Assembly: GCF_024339125.1 (NCBI RefSeq)
Contig: NZ_CP101417.1
Location: 4,599,001 to 4,663,000, forward strand
Source of the DNA: Xanthomonas hortorum
GTDB taxonomy: Bacteria; Pseudomonadota; Gammaproteobacteria; Xanthomonadales; Xanthomonadaceae
DNA length: 64,000 nt
Direction of reading: 5' to 3'
Shown: positions 9,612 to 18,268 of the stretch, in pieces
Layout: every line of letters begins with the position of its first letter
Numbering within the stretch: the stretch's first letter is position 1
The notes under the pieces: generated by a model
The model's database searches: none
What the model was told of the DNA's origin: nothing
What the model saw: only the letters and a program-made list of their open reading frames with translations
Made by a program: the position numbers and the translations under genes

Positions 9612-11425
9612 CCGCGTGCCTCCGGCGCAGCTTTGGCCTGTGCAATCCACTGCCGCACGCGTTGCTGCAACATCGCCAGCGGCATCGCGCCACCGCCCAG
9701 CACCGCATCGTGGAAGGCGCGCACGTCGAAGCGAGCGCCGAGTTCTTTTTCGGCTTCCGCACGCAGCGCAAGAATCTGCAGCTGCCCCAACTTGTAACCC
9801 AGTGCCTGACCCGGCCAGACGATATAGCGGTCGGTTTCGGACTGGATGCTGGGCTCGTCGTCGGACGGATGCGCGTGGAAGAACTCCACCATCTGCTGGC
9901 GATTCCAATGCTTGTAATGCACGCCGGTGTCGAGCACCAGGCGGTTGGCCCGCAACAACTCGCCGGAGAGCCGACCGTAATCATTGTACGGGTCCTTGAA
10001 GAAGCCGATCTCCTTGCCCAGCCGCTCGGCATACAGCGCCCAGCCTTCGATGTAGGCGTTGTAGCCGGCCTGCTGGCGGAACGGCGGCAACGGCAGCGTC
10101 TGCGCAAGCGAGATCTGCAGGTGATGGCCCGGCACGCCCTCGTGATACGCGGTGGTTTCGATATTGACCAGCGTGCGGCTGGCGAAGTCGCTGGTGTTGA
10201 CCTTCACGATCGCCGGTTTGGTGCCTTCCGGATTGCTCTGCCAATATTCGGCGCCGGGTGCGCTGCGCCGGAATGCCGGCATCGCCTGTACGTCCAGCGG
10301 TGTTTTCGGCAGGTGGCCGAACAGCTTGGGCAGTTCCGGCTGCATCGCGGCGATGTACTGGCGGTACTGCTGCAGGATCTGCTCGCTGGAGGTGGCGAAG
10401 TGGCGTTTGTCGGTCTCCACCGCCTTGCGGAAGCTGGCCAGATCCGCAAAGCCTTGCGCCTTGGCGATCACCGTCATCTCGCCTTCGATGCGCGCGACTT
10501 CCTTCAGGCCGATCTGATGGATCTCCTCCGGCGCCATATCGGTGGTGGTCTGGGTATGGATGGCGTAGCGATAGCGGCGTTCGCCATCGGGCAGCGACCA
10601 CAGACCTTCCTGCGCGCGCCCTTGCGCGGCGTATTCGTCGCGCACGAACGCGGCCAACTTGCCGTAGGCCGGGCGTACCTGTTGCTCGATCGCAGCGAGT
10701 AATTGTTTGCGCAGCGCGTCGCGCTGGTCGGCCGGCACGGCGGCGTCGAGTTTTTTCAGCGGCGAGGCGAACGGGCTCTGCTCGCCGGTCAGCGCTGCGA
10801 TCTTGTCGATCTGCTCGGGCAGGCGCTCCAGCAGATAACGCGGCTGGGTGAGACCCTCTTTAGCACCCTGCCGCGACACCGCGATCACCTGGTCGATCAC
10901 CGTTGGAATCGTCTGCAGGCGCTTGATGTAGTCCTGATAATCCTTGGCGTTTTCGAACGGAAACGCATCGCCATAGCCTGCCAACCCCAACTGGATGCCG
11001 CCGATCGGCTCCAGCGGCATCGCATAGGTTTTCAGGTCGATGCCTTCCAGCTTGTCGCGTAATTGGCCGAGCATCATCTGCAGGCTGAGCTGGCGTTGTT
11101 CGTCCAGCGTCTTGCTGTCGATTGCCTCGAACTGCTTGAGCAGCTCGGCAGTGGCGCTGCGCTCGGCCTGCACGGCCTCAAGCGAGTAGTCGCTCCAACG
11201 ATCGTTGTAACGTTTGTCGCCGATAATGCTGGCGAACTCCGGGTTGTGCTGCAGCTGGTACTGCCATTGTTTGTCCAACAGCGCGTCGAAGGCCTTGGCG
11301 GCCTGCTCGCTGCTCGGCGCGGAAGTGGCCGCAGCCGCTGTCTCCGCTGCGGGCGGCGCCGGCTTGCAGGCAGTGAACAGTGCGGCGGCCAGCAGGCCGA
11401 TGGCGACAGGACGCAGGTGGTTCAT
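9608..11425 (-). CDS. DUF885 family putative metallopeptidase, lipoprotein
   Basis: The 605-residue product begins with a lipoprotein signal (lipobox LFTAC, Cys about 20) followed by an Ala/Pro linker. The conserved DUF885 motif appears as YHEGVPGHHLQ. It should be anchored to a membrane facing the periplasm, unlike its soluble-looking paralogue just downstream. The gene follows the M24 peptidase after a 116-bp gap holding a REP-type inverted repeat, and overlaps the next DUF885 gene by 4 bp. Catalysis is inferred from the motif only. Confidence 0.8.
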   Translation of the reverse strand: MNHLRPVAIGLLAAALFTACKPAPPAAETAAAATSAPSSEQAAKAFDALLDKQWQYQLQHNPEFASIIGDKRYNDRWSDYSLEAVQAERSATAELLKQFEAIDSKTLDEQRQLSLQMMLGQLRDKLEGIDLKTYAMPLEPIGGIQLGLAGYGDAFPFENAKDYQDYIKRLQTIPTVIDQVIAVSRQGAKEGLTQPRYLLERLPEQIDKIAALTGEQSPFASPLKKLDAAVPADQRDALRKQLLAAIEQQVRPAYGKLAAFVRDEYAAQGRAQEGLWSLPDGERRYRYAIHTQTTTDMAPEEIHQIGLKEVARIEGEMTVIAKAQGFADLASFRKAVETDKRHFATSSEQILQQYRQYIAAMQPELPKLFGHLPKTPLDVQAMPAFRRSAPGAEYWQSNPEGTKPAIVKVNTSDFASRTLVNIETTAYHEGVPGHHLQISLAQTLPLPPFRQQAGYNAYIEGWALYAERLGKEIGFFKDPYNDYGRLSGELLRANRLVLDTGVHYKHWNRQQMVEFFHAHPSDDEPSIQSETDRYIVWPGQALGYKLGQLQILALRAEAEKELGARFDVRAFHDAVLGGGAMPLAMLQQRVRQWIAQAKAAPEARG

Positions 11426-11453
11426 GCAGTTACTCCAAGATGCGAGGACGGCG

Positions 11454-11519
11454 GTAGGAGCGCGCTTGCGCGCGAGCGGCTTTCTCGGTAACGCCCATCG
11501 CGCGCAAGCGCGCTCCTAC
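11454..11519. repeat. REP/REPIN-like inverted repeat
   Basis: Two perfect 22-bp arms face each other. The left arm (11454-11475) reads GTAGGAGCGCGC then TTGCGCGCGA, and the right arm (11498-11519) is its exact reverse complement, with 22 bp between. This is the GTAGGAGCGCGCTTGCGC type of repeat known from gamma-proteobacteria including Xanthomonas, Stenotrophomonas and Pseudomonas. It lies between two genes of one run and could stabilise or end part of the transcript. Confidence 0.85.
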
Positions 11520-11541
11520 GGATGCGTTGGCCCGTGCAGGC

Positions 11542-12741
11542 TTATGCAAACGGTTGGTCGATCGCCAGCGATGGCGGTGTAAACCACTGCGCGCCGGCAT
11601 CGGTGACATAAAAATGGTCTTCCAGGCGCACGCCGAACTCGCCGGGCACCACGATCATCGGCTCGTTACTGGAGCACATGCCCGGCTGCAGCGGTAGCGC
11701 ATTGCCACGCACCAGGTACGGCGCTTCATGGATCGCCAGTCCGCAGCCGTGACCGGTGCGATGCGGCAAGCCGGGCAAGCGATAGTCGGGGCCAAGCCCT
11801 GCCGCCTCTAGTACCTTGCGCGCCGCCTGGTCCACTGCTTCGCAGGCGATGCCTGGGCGTATCGCCGCAAACGCCGCCGCCTGCGCAGCCTGTTCCAGGT
11901 CCCAGATCCGCTGTTGCGCAGCATTGGGCGTGCCGTAACTCCAGGTGCGAGTGATATCGGAGTGATAGCCCTGCACGGTGCAGCCGGTGTCGATCAGCAC
12001 CAGCTCGCCTTCGCGCAGATGCTGCACACCGGGAATCCCGTGCGGGAACGAGGTGGCATGGCCGAACTGCACGATGCAGAAGGTCGAGCCGTTGTCCGCG
12101 CCCAGCGCGCGATGTGCCTCGTCGATGAAGCGCACCAGCTGATCGGTCCCGATGCCTTCCTGCGCGATGCCGGCCGCCAGCCGCTGCACCAGCAAGGTCA
12201 TGTCGCAAGCCTGCTGCATCAGCGCCAGCTCGGCCGGCGACTTGCACATGCGGCAGCCATCGATGATGGAGCCGGCATCGCGGATCGCCGTACCCAGATG
12301 CGCGCGCAAGCCGGTGTGCACGGCAAAGGCAATCCCTGGATCCAGCGCCAATGCATGCGCGTGGCGTTCGTCCATGGCCTGCACCACCAGCGCGTACGGG
12401 TCCTCGTGTTCTTCCCACAGATACTTGGCAACTGGAATCTTCAGCACCGCATCCAGCGAGCCTTCTTCGAACGCGGGGCAGATCAAGACCGGGTCGCCGT
12501 CCAGCGTGAGCAGCAGCGCGACCAGACGCTCGCTCGCACCCCACGGCACGCCGGTGAAATAACGCAGCGAGGTGCCGGCGCCGACCAGCAATGCATCCAC
12601 GCCATGCGCGCGCATCAGGCGGCGTGCGCGTTCGATGCGCTGTTGGTATTCGTCGGCGGCGATCGGCGCGGCGCGTTGCGTCCACGGCGTCAGTTGCGCG
12701 CGTGCCTGTTCCAACGACACCCCGCCGATCTGGCTGCTCAT
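11542..12741 (-). CDS. M24 family Xaa-Pro-type metallopeptidase
   Basis: The 399-residue product has a creatinase-like N-terminal domain and a pita-bread catalytic domain. The five metal ligands are visible in order: IDTGCT (Asp), HSDITRT (Asp), HRTGHGCG (His), SSNEPM (Glu) and VRLEDH (Glu). The family includes Xaa-Pro dipeptidases and aminopeptidases, which cleave before proline; no signal peptide is seen, so it is probably cytoplasmic. The ATG at 12741 overlaps the aldehyde dehydrogenase stop as ATGA, placing it firmly in the hydroxyproline operon. Action on Xaa-Pro or Xaa-Hyp dipeptides is inferred. Confidence 0.85.
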   Translation of the reverse strand: MSSQIGGVSLEQARAQLTPWTQRAAPIAADEYQQRIERARRLMRAHGVDALLVGAGTSLRYFTGVPWGASERLVALLLTLDGDPVLICPAFEEGSLDAVLKIPVAKYLWEEHEDPYALVVQAMDERHAHALALDPGIAFAVHTGLRAHLGTAIRDAGSIIDGCRMCKSPAELALMQQACDMTLLVQRLAAGIAQEGIGTDQLVRFIDEAHRALGADNGSTFCIVQFGHATSFPHGIPGVQHLREGELVLIDTGCTVQGYHSDITRTWSYGTPNAAQQRIWDLEQAAQAAAFAAIRPGIACEAVDQAARKVLEAAGLGPDYRLPGLPHRTGHGCGLAIHEAPYLVRGNALPLQPGMCSSNEPMIVVPGEFGVRLEDHFYVTDAGAQWFTPPSLAIDQPFA

Positions 12742-14354
12742 GTGCCCGCTCCGAGATCGGCAGTGCTCCACTGCCCATCCACCAGACGTGCGACACCGCC
12801 CGGATTGCGCTGACGCAACTCGGCCGGCAGCAAGGCGTCCGGCACCGCGTCGTAGCTATGCAAGGCAGCAAAACGGCGAATCGAACCGGGCATGCCCACC
12901 GCGGTGAACCCCGGATGCCCGGTGCTGGGGAACGGCCCGCCATGATTTTGCGCCGCGCTTACTGCAACGCCGGTCGGCATCTTGCTGTTGATCAACCGCC
13001 CCACCCGCGCACGCAGCACCGGTGCGATGGCCTGCCAGGCCGCATCGTCGCTGCCATCGGCCGCGCGATACAAGGTGCCGGTGAGATTGCCTTCGAATGC
13101 GGCGGCAACCTGTTGCATCTGCGCAACGTCGCGCGTACGCACCAGCAGGCTCACCGGGCCGAAGGCCTCGGTCTGCAGCGCCTGCGGGTTTGCGATGAAT
13201 GCCTGCGCATCCACATTCAACAAGGTTGGCGCATAGCGATACCCGTCTTCGCCGGTATGCCCCCCGGCAAGCAGCGCGGCGCCGGCAGCGCGCAAGGCCG
13301 CCACACCGCGTTGCACGCCTTCCACGCCTGAACTGGAAAACAGCACCATCGGCATGGCGGCGTCGAAATGCGCCGTGGTCGCGGCAACGAACGCATCGCC
13401 CGCTTCGCCGTGCGGCACCACCACCACACCGGGATTGGTGCAGAACTGGCCGCTACCCAAGGTGCACGAGGAAAAGAAATCCTGCGCCAAGGCGGCACCG
13501 CGTTCGACTAGTGCGCCCGGCAGCAGGAACACCGGGTTGACGCTGGAGAGCTCCGCATAAAACGGCACGCCGGCCGCATCGGCGGCCGCCTTCAGCGCCA
13601 GCCCGCCTGCGCGGCTACCAGTGAAGCCGATCGCACCCAGCCGCGCATCGCCGGCCAGTCGCACACCTATCGCGTTGTCGAAGTGATACAGCAATTGCAC
13701 CGCCGCAGCCGGTAGGCCCGCCGCGACCAAGGCGGCGTGCGCAAGCTGCGCCATGCGCTGGCTGGTGGCCGGATGCAGCGGATGCGCCTTGGCGATCACC
13801 GGGTTGCGCGCGGCAATGGCCGAGGCGAAATCGCTGCCGGCGATCGCATTGAAGGCGAACGGGAAATTGTTCGGGCCAAATACCAATACCGGCTTGCCCA
13901 GCGGCGCCAGATGCGAACGCAGATCGGCAGCGGTGTCGATGATGGGTTGGGTCCAGCTGTAACTGCGCACTGCCTGTGCGGCCTGGCGCAATTGACCGCT
14001 GGTACGCGGCAGTTCGTTGCCGCGCAAGCGCGTGGGCGCCGGCAATGCAGTTTCGGCATGCGCAAGCGCCACCAGCGTGTCGGCATCGGCGTCCAGCGCG
14101 TCGGCATAAGCGTCCAGAAACGCCGCAATCTGTTCGACCGACGCTGCCGCAAGCTCTGCTGCCACCGCTTGCGCCGCCGCAATTGCCGTCTCGATGTCGT
14201 CCGCACCGCTGACCGGGAATTGCGGCCCGATCGCCTCGCCCGTGGTCGGGTCGGCCGCACGGAAGCTGCCGGTCGCATCGCGGCTGGCTTGCCACTGGCC
14301 GGCCAGCAATACCTCGGCCTGCTGCAAGGGGATGGAGTGGATCGTGTCGTTCAT
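12738..14354 (-). CDS. 2-oxoglutarate semialdehyde (2,5-dioxovalerate) dehydrogenase
   Basis: The 538-residue NAD(P)-dependent aldehyde dehydrogenase has catalytic Cys about 305 in SGQFCTNPG and the general-base Glu about 268 in YAELSSVNP. The FGPNNFPFAFN motif is typical of the alpha-ketoglutarate semialdehyde dehydrogenase branch. It would oxidise 2-oxoglutarate semialdehyde to 2-oxoglutarate, the last step of hydroxyproline breakdown. The ATG at 14354 has a good upstream GAAGGTG; an in-frame ATG at 14387 is less likely. It follows the deaminase gene after a gap with a hairpin. Confidence 0.88.
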   Translation of the reverse strand: MNDTIHSIPLQQAEVLLAGQWQASRDATGSFRAADPTTGEAIGPQFPVSGADDIETAIAAAQAVAAELAAASVEQIAAFLDAYADALDADADTLVALAHAETALPAPTRLRGNELPRTSGQLRQAAQAVRSYSWTQPIIDTAADLRSHLAPLGKPVLVFGPNNFPFAFNAIAGSDFASAIAARNPVIAKAHPLHPATSQRMAQLAHAALVAAGLPAAAVQLLYHFDNAIGVRLAGDARLGAIGFTGSRAGGLALKAAADAAGVPFYAELSSVNPVFLLPGALVERGAALAQDFFSSCTLGSGQFCTNPGVVVVPHGEAGDAFVAATTAHFDAAMPMVLFSSSGVEGVQRGVAALRAAGAALLAGGHTGEDGYRYAPTLLNVDAQAFIANPQALQTEAFGPVSLLVRTRDVAQMQQVAAAFEGNLTGTLYRAADGSDDAAWQAIAPVLRARVGRLINSKMPTGVAVSAAQNHGGPFPSTGHPGFTAVGMPGSIRRFAALHSYDAVPDALLPAELRQRNPGGVARLVDGQWSTADLGAGT

Positions 14355-14434
14355 TGCGGCACCTTCGGTTGCATGGAACAGTTGCATGAGGACGGACCCT
14401 GCGCACCATGCGGCAGCGGCCGACCAGGAGCGAG

Positions 14435-14462
14435 GAGGATGTCGCGGTAATGCGACATCCTC
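14435..14462. terminator. Intercistronic hairpin
   Basis: A perfect 11-bp stem (GAGGATGTCGC / GCGACATCCTC) with a 6-base loop GGTAAT lies between the deaminase and aldehyde dehydrogenase genes. There is no following T-run on either strand, so it is more likely an attenuating or RNA-processing hairpin than a full terminator. The surrounding 14388-14552 shows no gene. Confidence 0.45.
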
Positions 14463-14552
14463 ATCGACAAACGTCTCGCTACACCGGCCGCCACGTCAGC
14501 GCGTGACTCCGTGCACGGCGATCACCCAGTAGCGTGCAGCAAGACGTCATCG

Positions 14553-15461
14553 TCAGGACAATGTCGGCGCAGTGGCGATCGCATGATCGATGACCTTGAG
14601 CGCCGCCTCACGCTCGGCACCGTCGACCACCATGCGCGGCGCGCGCACGTGCTCGCTGCCGAGGCCCACTTTTTCCTGCACCAGTTTGATCAACTGCACG
14701 AACTTGGGCACGGTATCCAGGCGCAGCAGTGGCAGGAACCAGTCGTAGAGTTCCTTGGCCGCCGGATACCCGCCATCGCGCGCGAGTTCGAACAGGCGCA
14801 CCGATTCCTTCGGGTACGCATTGACCAGACCGGCGATCCAGCCCTTGGCGCCCATGCTCAGGCCTTCGACGATGGCATCGTCCATGCCGACCAGCAGCGC
14901 CAGACGATCGCCCAGCAATTCCTGCAACGCGGCGAAGCGACGCACATCGCCCGAGGATTCCTTCACTGCCTGCAGATTGGGGAATTCGGCCGCCAGCTCG
15001 GCGATCTGCGCCGGGCCGAAATCGGTCTTGTAGGCCACCGGATTGTTGTACAGGATCACCGGCAGATCGGTCGCGGCGATCACTGCGCGCACATGTGCGC
15101 CCATCTCGCGCCAATCGGTGGAATAGACGTACGGCGGCAACACCATCAGCCCGCCGCAACCGAGTTCCTTTGCGGCCTTGGCCAGCGCCACCGCTTCAGC
15201 GGTCGCCAGGCTGGCGATGCCGGGCACCACCGGCACGCGGCCGTTCAACGCGGTGATCAGCGTCTTGAGTACGGCAAGCTTGTCGTCCACGCTCAGGGTG
15301 GCCGCTTCGCCCAGCGAGCCCAGCGGCACGATCGCGGTGCAACCGGCGTCCACCAGCTGATTGGCGTGCTTGCCCAGGAAGTCGTGGTCGATCTCACCGG
15401 AGGCGGTGAACGGGGTGGTGATGGCCGGCAACACGCCGTGCCAGAACGCAGCAATGCTCAT
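14553..15461 (-). CDS. DapA-family deaminase, likely pyrroline-4-hydroxy-2-carboxylate deaminase
   Basis: The 302-residue protein belongs to the dihydrodipicolinate synthase/N-acetylneuraminate lyase family. Visible are GSLGEA (48-53), the catalytic Tyr about 138 in ILYNNP and the Schiff-base Lys about 167 in QAVKESSGD. In hydroxyproline pathways a member of this family deaminates and dehydrates 1-pyrroline-4-hydroxy-2-carboxylate to 2-oxoglutarate semialdehyde. The neighbours (epimerase, dehydrogenase subunits, semialdehyde dehydrogenase) support this over lysine biosynthesis. The start overlaps the preceding oxidoreductase stop as ATGA. Confidence 0.88.
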   Translation of the reverse strand: MSIAAFWHGVLPAITTPFTASGEIDHDFLGKHANQLVDAGCTAIVPLGSLGEAATLSVDDKLAVLKTLITALNGRVPVVPGIASLATAEAVALAKAAKELGCGGLMVLPPYVYSTDWREMGAHVRAVIAATDLPVILYNNPVAYKTDFGPAQIAELAAEFPNLQAVKESSGDVRRFAALQELLGDRLALLVGMDDAIVEGLSMGAKGWIAGLVNAYPKESVRLFELARDGGYPAAKELYDWFLPLLRLDTVPKFVQLIKLVQEKVGLGSEHVRAPRMVVDGAEREAALKVIDHAIATAPTLS

Positions 15462-16771
15462 GGATGATTCCCTTGCGAGTCGGAAGTGAACGGGTCGGCC
15501 AGCGCCGCGAGGCGGACCGGGAACAACGGCGGCCGGCGGCCGGCGTCGGTGGAAAGTTCGGGCGGGCAGCGCCCCAGTTCGGCCAGCGCAGTGCCGCAGA
15601 TACGGCCCTGGCAAGCGCCCATGCCGCAGCGCGAAGCGAGCTTGGCATCGCGTGCATCGTTGAAGCTGTCCAATGCAGCCAGCGGCACGTCTTCGCAGCG
15701 GCACACCAGGGTGTCGGGCTGCGCCAACGTGCGGATGCCTGGATTCAGTGCGAACTGCTGTTGCAATACTTCCGCGAACGCACGCGCGGCACGCCGACGT
15801 GGCTGCAAGCGCAGCGCGGCCTCGGGCGCATCGGCGGCCATATGTCCGGCCATCGCGCCTTCGATCAGCGCGCAATCGCGCCCGCCGATGCCGCAGGCTT
15901 CGCCGGCTGCGAATACCTGGGTGACGCTGGTGCGCAGCAACGCATCCACGCGTACTTGCTGATGCGCGCCGCAGGCTTCGAGCTGACACCCCAGCAACTG
16001 CGCAAGCTCGGTATTGGGCACCAGGCCATAGCCAACGGCCAGTTGATCGCAGGCGATACGCGTGCGGCCGGCAGGCCCTTCGATTTCGATTTCGCGCAGT
16101 TGCGTGTCGCCGTAAGCGGCAACAACCCAACTACCTGCGCGATACGCCACCGCGCGCAACTGCAAGCGCAACGACACCGCCTGCGCCGCCTTGCCCGGCC
16201 AGCGCCACAACTGCAATGCGAACTGCCGCAACGCAGCTGCAGAAGTTTGTTCGTGGATGCCAAGCACCTGTGCGCCATGCCGTTGCAAGGTGGCCGCACT
16301 GGCCAGCAGCAACGGGCCGCTGCCAGCGACGACCACGCGCTTGCCGGCCAGCGGCCAGCCCTGTTTGGCCAGCGCCTGCGCCGCGCCGGCGCCGGTAACG
16401 CCGGGCAAGGTCCAGCCCGGGAATGGCAGCAGCAATTCGCGCGCACCGGTGGCCAGCACCAGGGCTGCGTAATGCAGTTGCAGCGTGCCGTCCGGGCCAT
16501 CGGCCAACAGCCAACCCGGCTGCGCCAACAGGATCTGCGTGCGCGTCAGCAGCGTGATCGAGGTATCGCCCTGCACCTGTTGCAACAGCGCGCGCGCATC
16601 GGCCGGCGCACCGTACTGCACATCGCTGCGCCACACCTGCCCGCCGGCACGCGGCTGCATGTCGACAACGCCCACGCGCACGCCATGGCTGGCCGCCGCC
16701 TGCGCCGCCGCCAGGCCGGCCGGGCCGGCGCCGATCACCAACACATCGAAATGCTGCACGCGCTCAGCCAT
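15458..16771 (-). CDS. D-hydroxyproline dehydrogenase, FAD/NAD-binding [2Fe-2S] subunit
   Basis: The 437-residue protein starts with a Rossmann dinucleotide motif (VLVIGAGPAGLAAA), has a second one in the middle (VVVAGSGPLLLASA) and a C-terminal cysteine cluster (VCRCEDVP, then CGMGACQGRIC) like the BFD-type [2Fe-2S] domain. This matches the large subunit of heteromeric D-hydroxyproline dehydrogenases (HcnB-like). It would pass electrons from the FAD subunit to the respiratory chain. The start is set by the overlap with the small [2Fe-2S] gene; an upstream in-frame extension is arginine/cysteine-rich shadow sequence. Confidence 0.85.
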   Translation of the reverse strand: MAERVQHFDVLVIGAGPAGLAAAQAAASHGVRVGVVDMQPRAGGQVWRSDVQYGAPADARALLQQVQGDTSITLLTRTQILLAQPGWLLADGPDGTLQLHYAALVLATGARELLLPFPGWTLPGVTGAGAAQALAKQGWPLAGKRVVVAGSGPLLLASAATLQRHGAQVLGIHEQTSAAALRQFALQLWRWPGKAAQAVSLRLQLRAVAYRAGSWVVAAYGDTQLREIEIEGPAGRTRIACDQLAVGYGLVPNTELAQLLGCQLEACGAHQQVRVDALLRTSVTQVFAAGEACGIGGRDCALIEGAMAGHMAADAPEAALRLQPRRRAARAFAEVLQQQFALNPGIRTLAQPDTLVCRCEDVPLAALDSFNDARDAKLASRCGMGACQGRICGTALAELGRCPPELSTDAGRRPPLFPVRLAALADPFTSDSQGNHP

Positions 16772-17009
16772 CGGTGCGTACCTGCATGCCGTCGCGCGCA
16801 TCCACCAGGCAGGCGCGTTGCTGGCCGATGCCATCGATACGCACCCGGCATTCGAAACACACGCCCATGCCGCACAACGGCGCGCGCGGCTGGCCACTGC
16901 ACGATTGCCGAAACTGCAGCGTCGCCAGCGCCACAGCCGCGGCAACGCTGGCGCCGGCCGGCACTTCGACTGCTTGCGCATCTACGTGCAGACGCACCGT
17001 CGCGCTCAT
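16764..17009 (-). CDS. D-hydroxyproline dehydrogenase, small [2Fe-2S] subunit
   Basis: The 81-residue protein has a plant-ferredoxin-like cysteine pattern: Cys46-x4-Cys51-x2-Cys54-x12-Cys67 (CGMGVCFEC then RAC). It resembles HcnA-type small subunits that ligate one [2Fe-2S] cluster between two flavin subunits. It overlaps both neighbours (4 bp with the FAD subunit, 8 bp with the large subunit), consistent with stoichiometric assembly of a three-subunit enzyme. Confidence 0.85.
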   Translation of the reverse strand: MSATVRLHVDAQAVEVPAGASVAAAVALATLQFRQSCSGQPRAPLCGMGVCFECRVRIDGIGQQRACLVDARDGMQVRTDG

Positions 17010-18268
17010 GCGGCTGCACCATGCACGGCGCGTGCCGGTGCATAAGGCGCCGGGTCGATGGCTGGCGTGCGCCCGAGCAGGCTGTCCACGATCACCCGTG
17101 CGCTCCCCAGCGCCGTGGTGACACCCAGCCCCTCATGACCGGCGGCCACCCACACATCGCGCCGGCCGGGCACCGCCCCCAGATACGGCCGCCCGTCCGG
17201 TGTGGCCGGGCGCAACCCGGTCCACACCCGGATCGCCTGCAACTCGCGCAACACCGGCAGATAGGCAAAGGCACGTTGCAGCATCTGCTGCAGCACCGGC
17301 ATCGACAGCGCGCGATCGTGCTCGCCGAACTGGCGCGAAGAGCCGATCAGGATCTGCCCGGTCGGTCGCGGCTGCACATTGAACGCCACGCTAGTGTCGT
17401 CGGCGCCATGCGCCGAATCCGCATAGCCCAACTCCAGCAACTGATGCCGGATCACCCCCGGATGGCGGTCGGTGATGACCAGATGGCCCTTGCGTGGGCG
17501 CAACGCCAGCTCGGGCAGCAACTGCGGCAAGGCCACACCGCTGGCCACCAGCACCGGGCCGGCCAACAGCTGGCCATCGTCCAGACGCACCCCATGCGCC
17601 TGCAACTGCTCCACCTTGCGGCCAGCAAACAGCTGCGCGCCCGCCTTGCAGGCCAGGCTCACCAGATGCCGCGCCACCCGCGGCGGATACACCACGGCCT
17701 CACCGGGCACGCGCATGCCGCCGGCCAGGCCCGGCACCAGTTGCGGTTCCAATGCATACAACTGCGTCGCATCGATGGCTTCGGCATGCAGCTCGGCCGC
17801 CGCCAAGCGCGCGATCTTGGCCGGCACCGCCGCCAGCTCGCGCGCATCGCGCGCCACCCACAGCGTGCCGCAACGGCTGAATTCGGCCTCGCTCAGTTGC
17901 GCAAACCGCTCCCACAGCCGTAACGAGTACGCCGACAACGCCAGCTCGGCCGGGTCGTCGTCCATCGCTACCAGGTGCCCCATCGCCGCAGCGGTGGAGC
18001 CGCCGCCGATCGGCCCCGGCTCGACGATGGCCACGCGCAGCCCTTCGCCAGCCGCCGCCTCGGCGCAGGCCGCGCCGACAATGCCTGCGCCAATCACAAT
18101 CAGGTCGTAGCTGCGTCGCGTGGCCGCAGCGGTCGGCGATGTGTGCGTGTCTGTTCGTGCAGCGGCGTATGCAGCCACCGCATCACCGGTCTGCGCGGCC
18201 GCGGACACGGCGGCTGACGCAGCAGGCGCTGCGCCGGCACTTCCCTGCGCGCGCGGCAGCTGGTGCAT
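17006..18268 (-). CDS. D-hydroxyproline dehydrogenase, FAD (DAO-family) subunit
   Basis: The 420-residue protein has a DAO-type FAD domain whose Rossmann motif LIVIGAGIVGAACAEAA starts near residue 56 and whose C-terminal motif is GHEGLGVTTALG. It is the likely substrate-oxidising subunit, converting cis-4-hydroxy-D-proline to the pyrroline. The start ATG shares a base with the epimerase stop (TGATG). About 53 Ala/Thr-rich residues precede the flavin domain, with no clear signal peptide; a later start is possible, though no internal ATG is present before the Rossmann motif. Confidence 0.85.
   Translation of the reverse strand: MHQLPRAQGSAGAAPAASAAVSAAAQTGDAVAAYAAARTDTHTSPTAAATRRSYDLIVIGAGIVGAACAEAAAGEGLRVAIVEPGPIGGGSTAAAMGHLVAMDDDPAELALSAYSLRLWERFAQLSEAEFSRCGTLWVARDARELAAVPAKIARLAAAELHAEAIDATQLYALEPQLVPGLAGGMRVPGEAVVYPPRVARHLVSLACKAGAQLFAGRKVEQLQAHGVRLDDGQLLAGPVLVASGVALPQLLPELALRPRKGHLVITDRHPGVIRHQLLELGYADSAHGADDTSVAFNVQPRPTGQILIGSSRQFGEHDRALSMPVLQQMLQRAFAYLPVLRELQAIRVWTGLRPATPDGRPYLGAVPGRRDVWVAAGHEGLGVTTALGSARVIVDSLLGRTPAIDPAPYAPARAVHGAAA

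Noticed and set aside
14435..14462. Rho-independent terminator splitting the hydroxyproline operon
   Set aside because: The stem is strong but lacks a T-run on either strand, and the genes on both sides belong to one pathway; kept only as an intercistronic hairpin.
15464..17923. 819-residue plus-strand frame
   Set aside because: It lies opposite the three hydroxyproline dehydrogenase subunit genes, is rich in Arg/Gln/His and lacks any domain; it is a high-GC antisense shadow.
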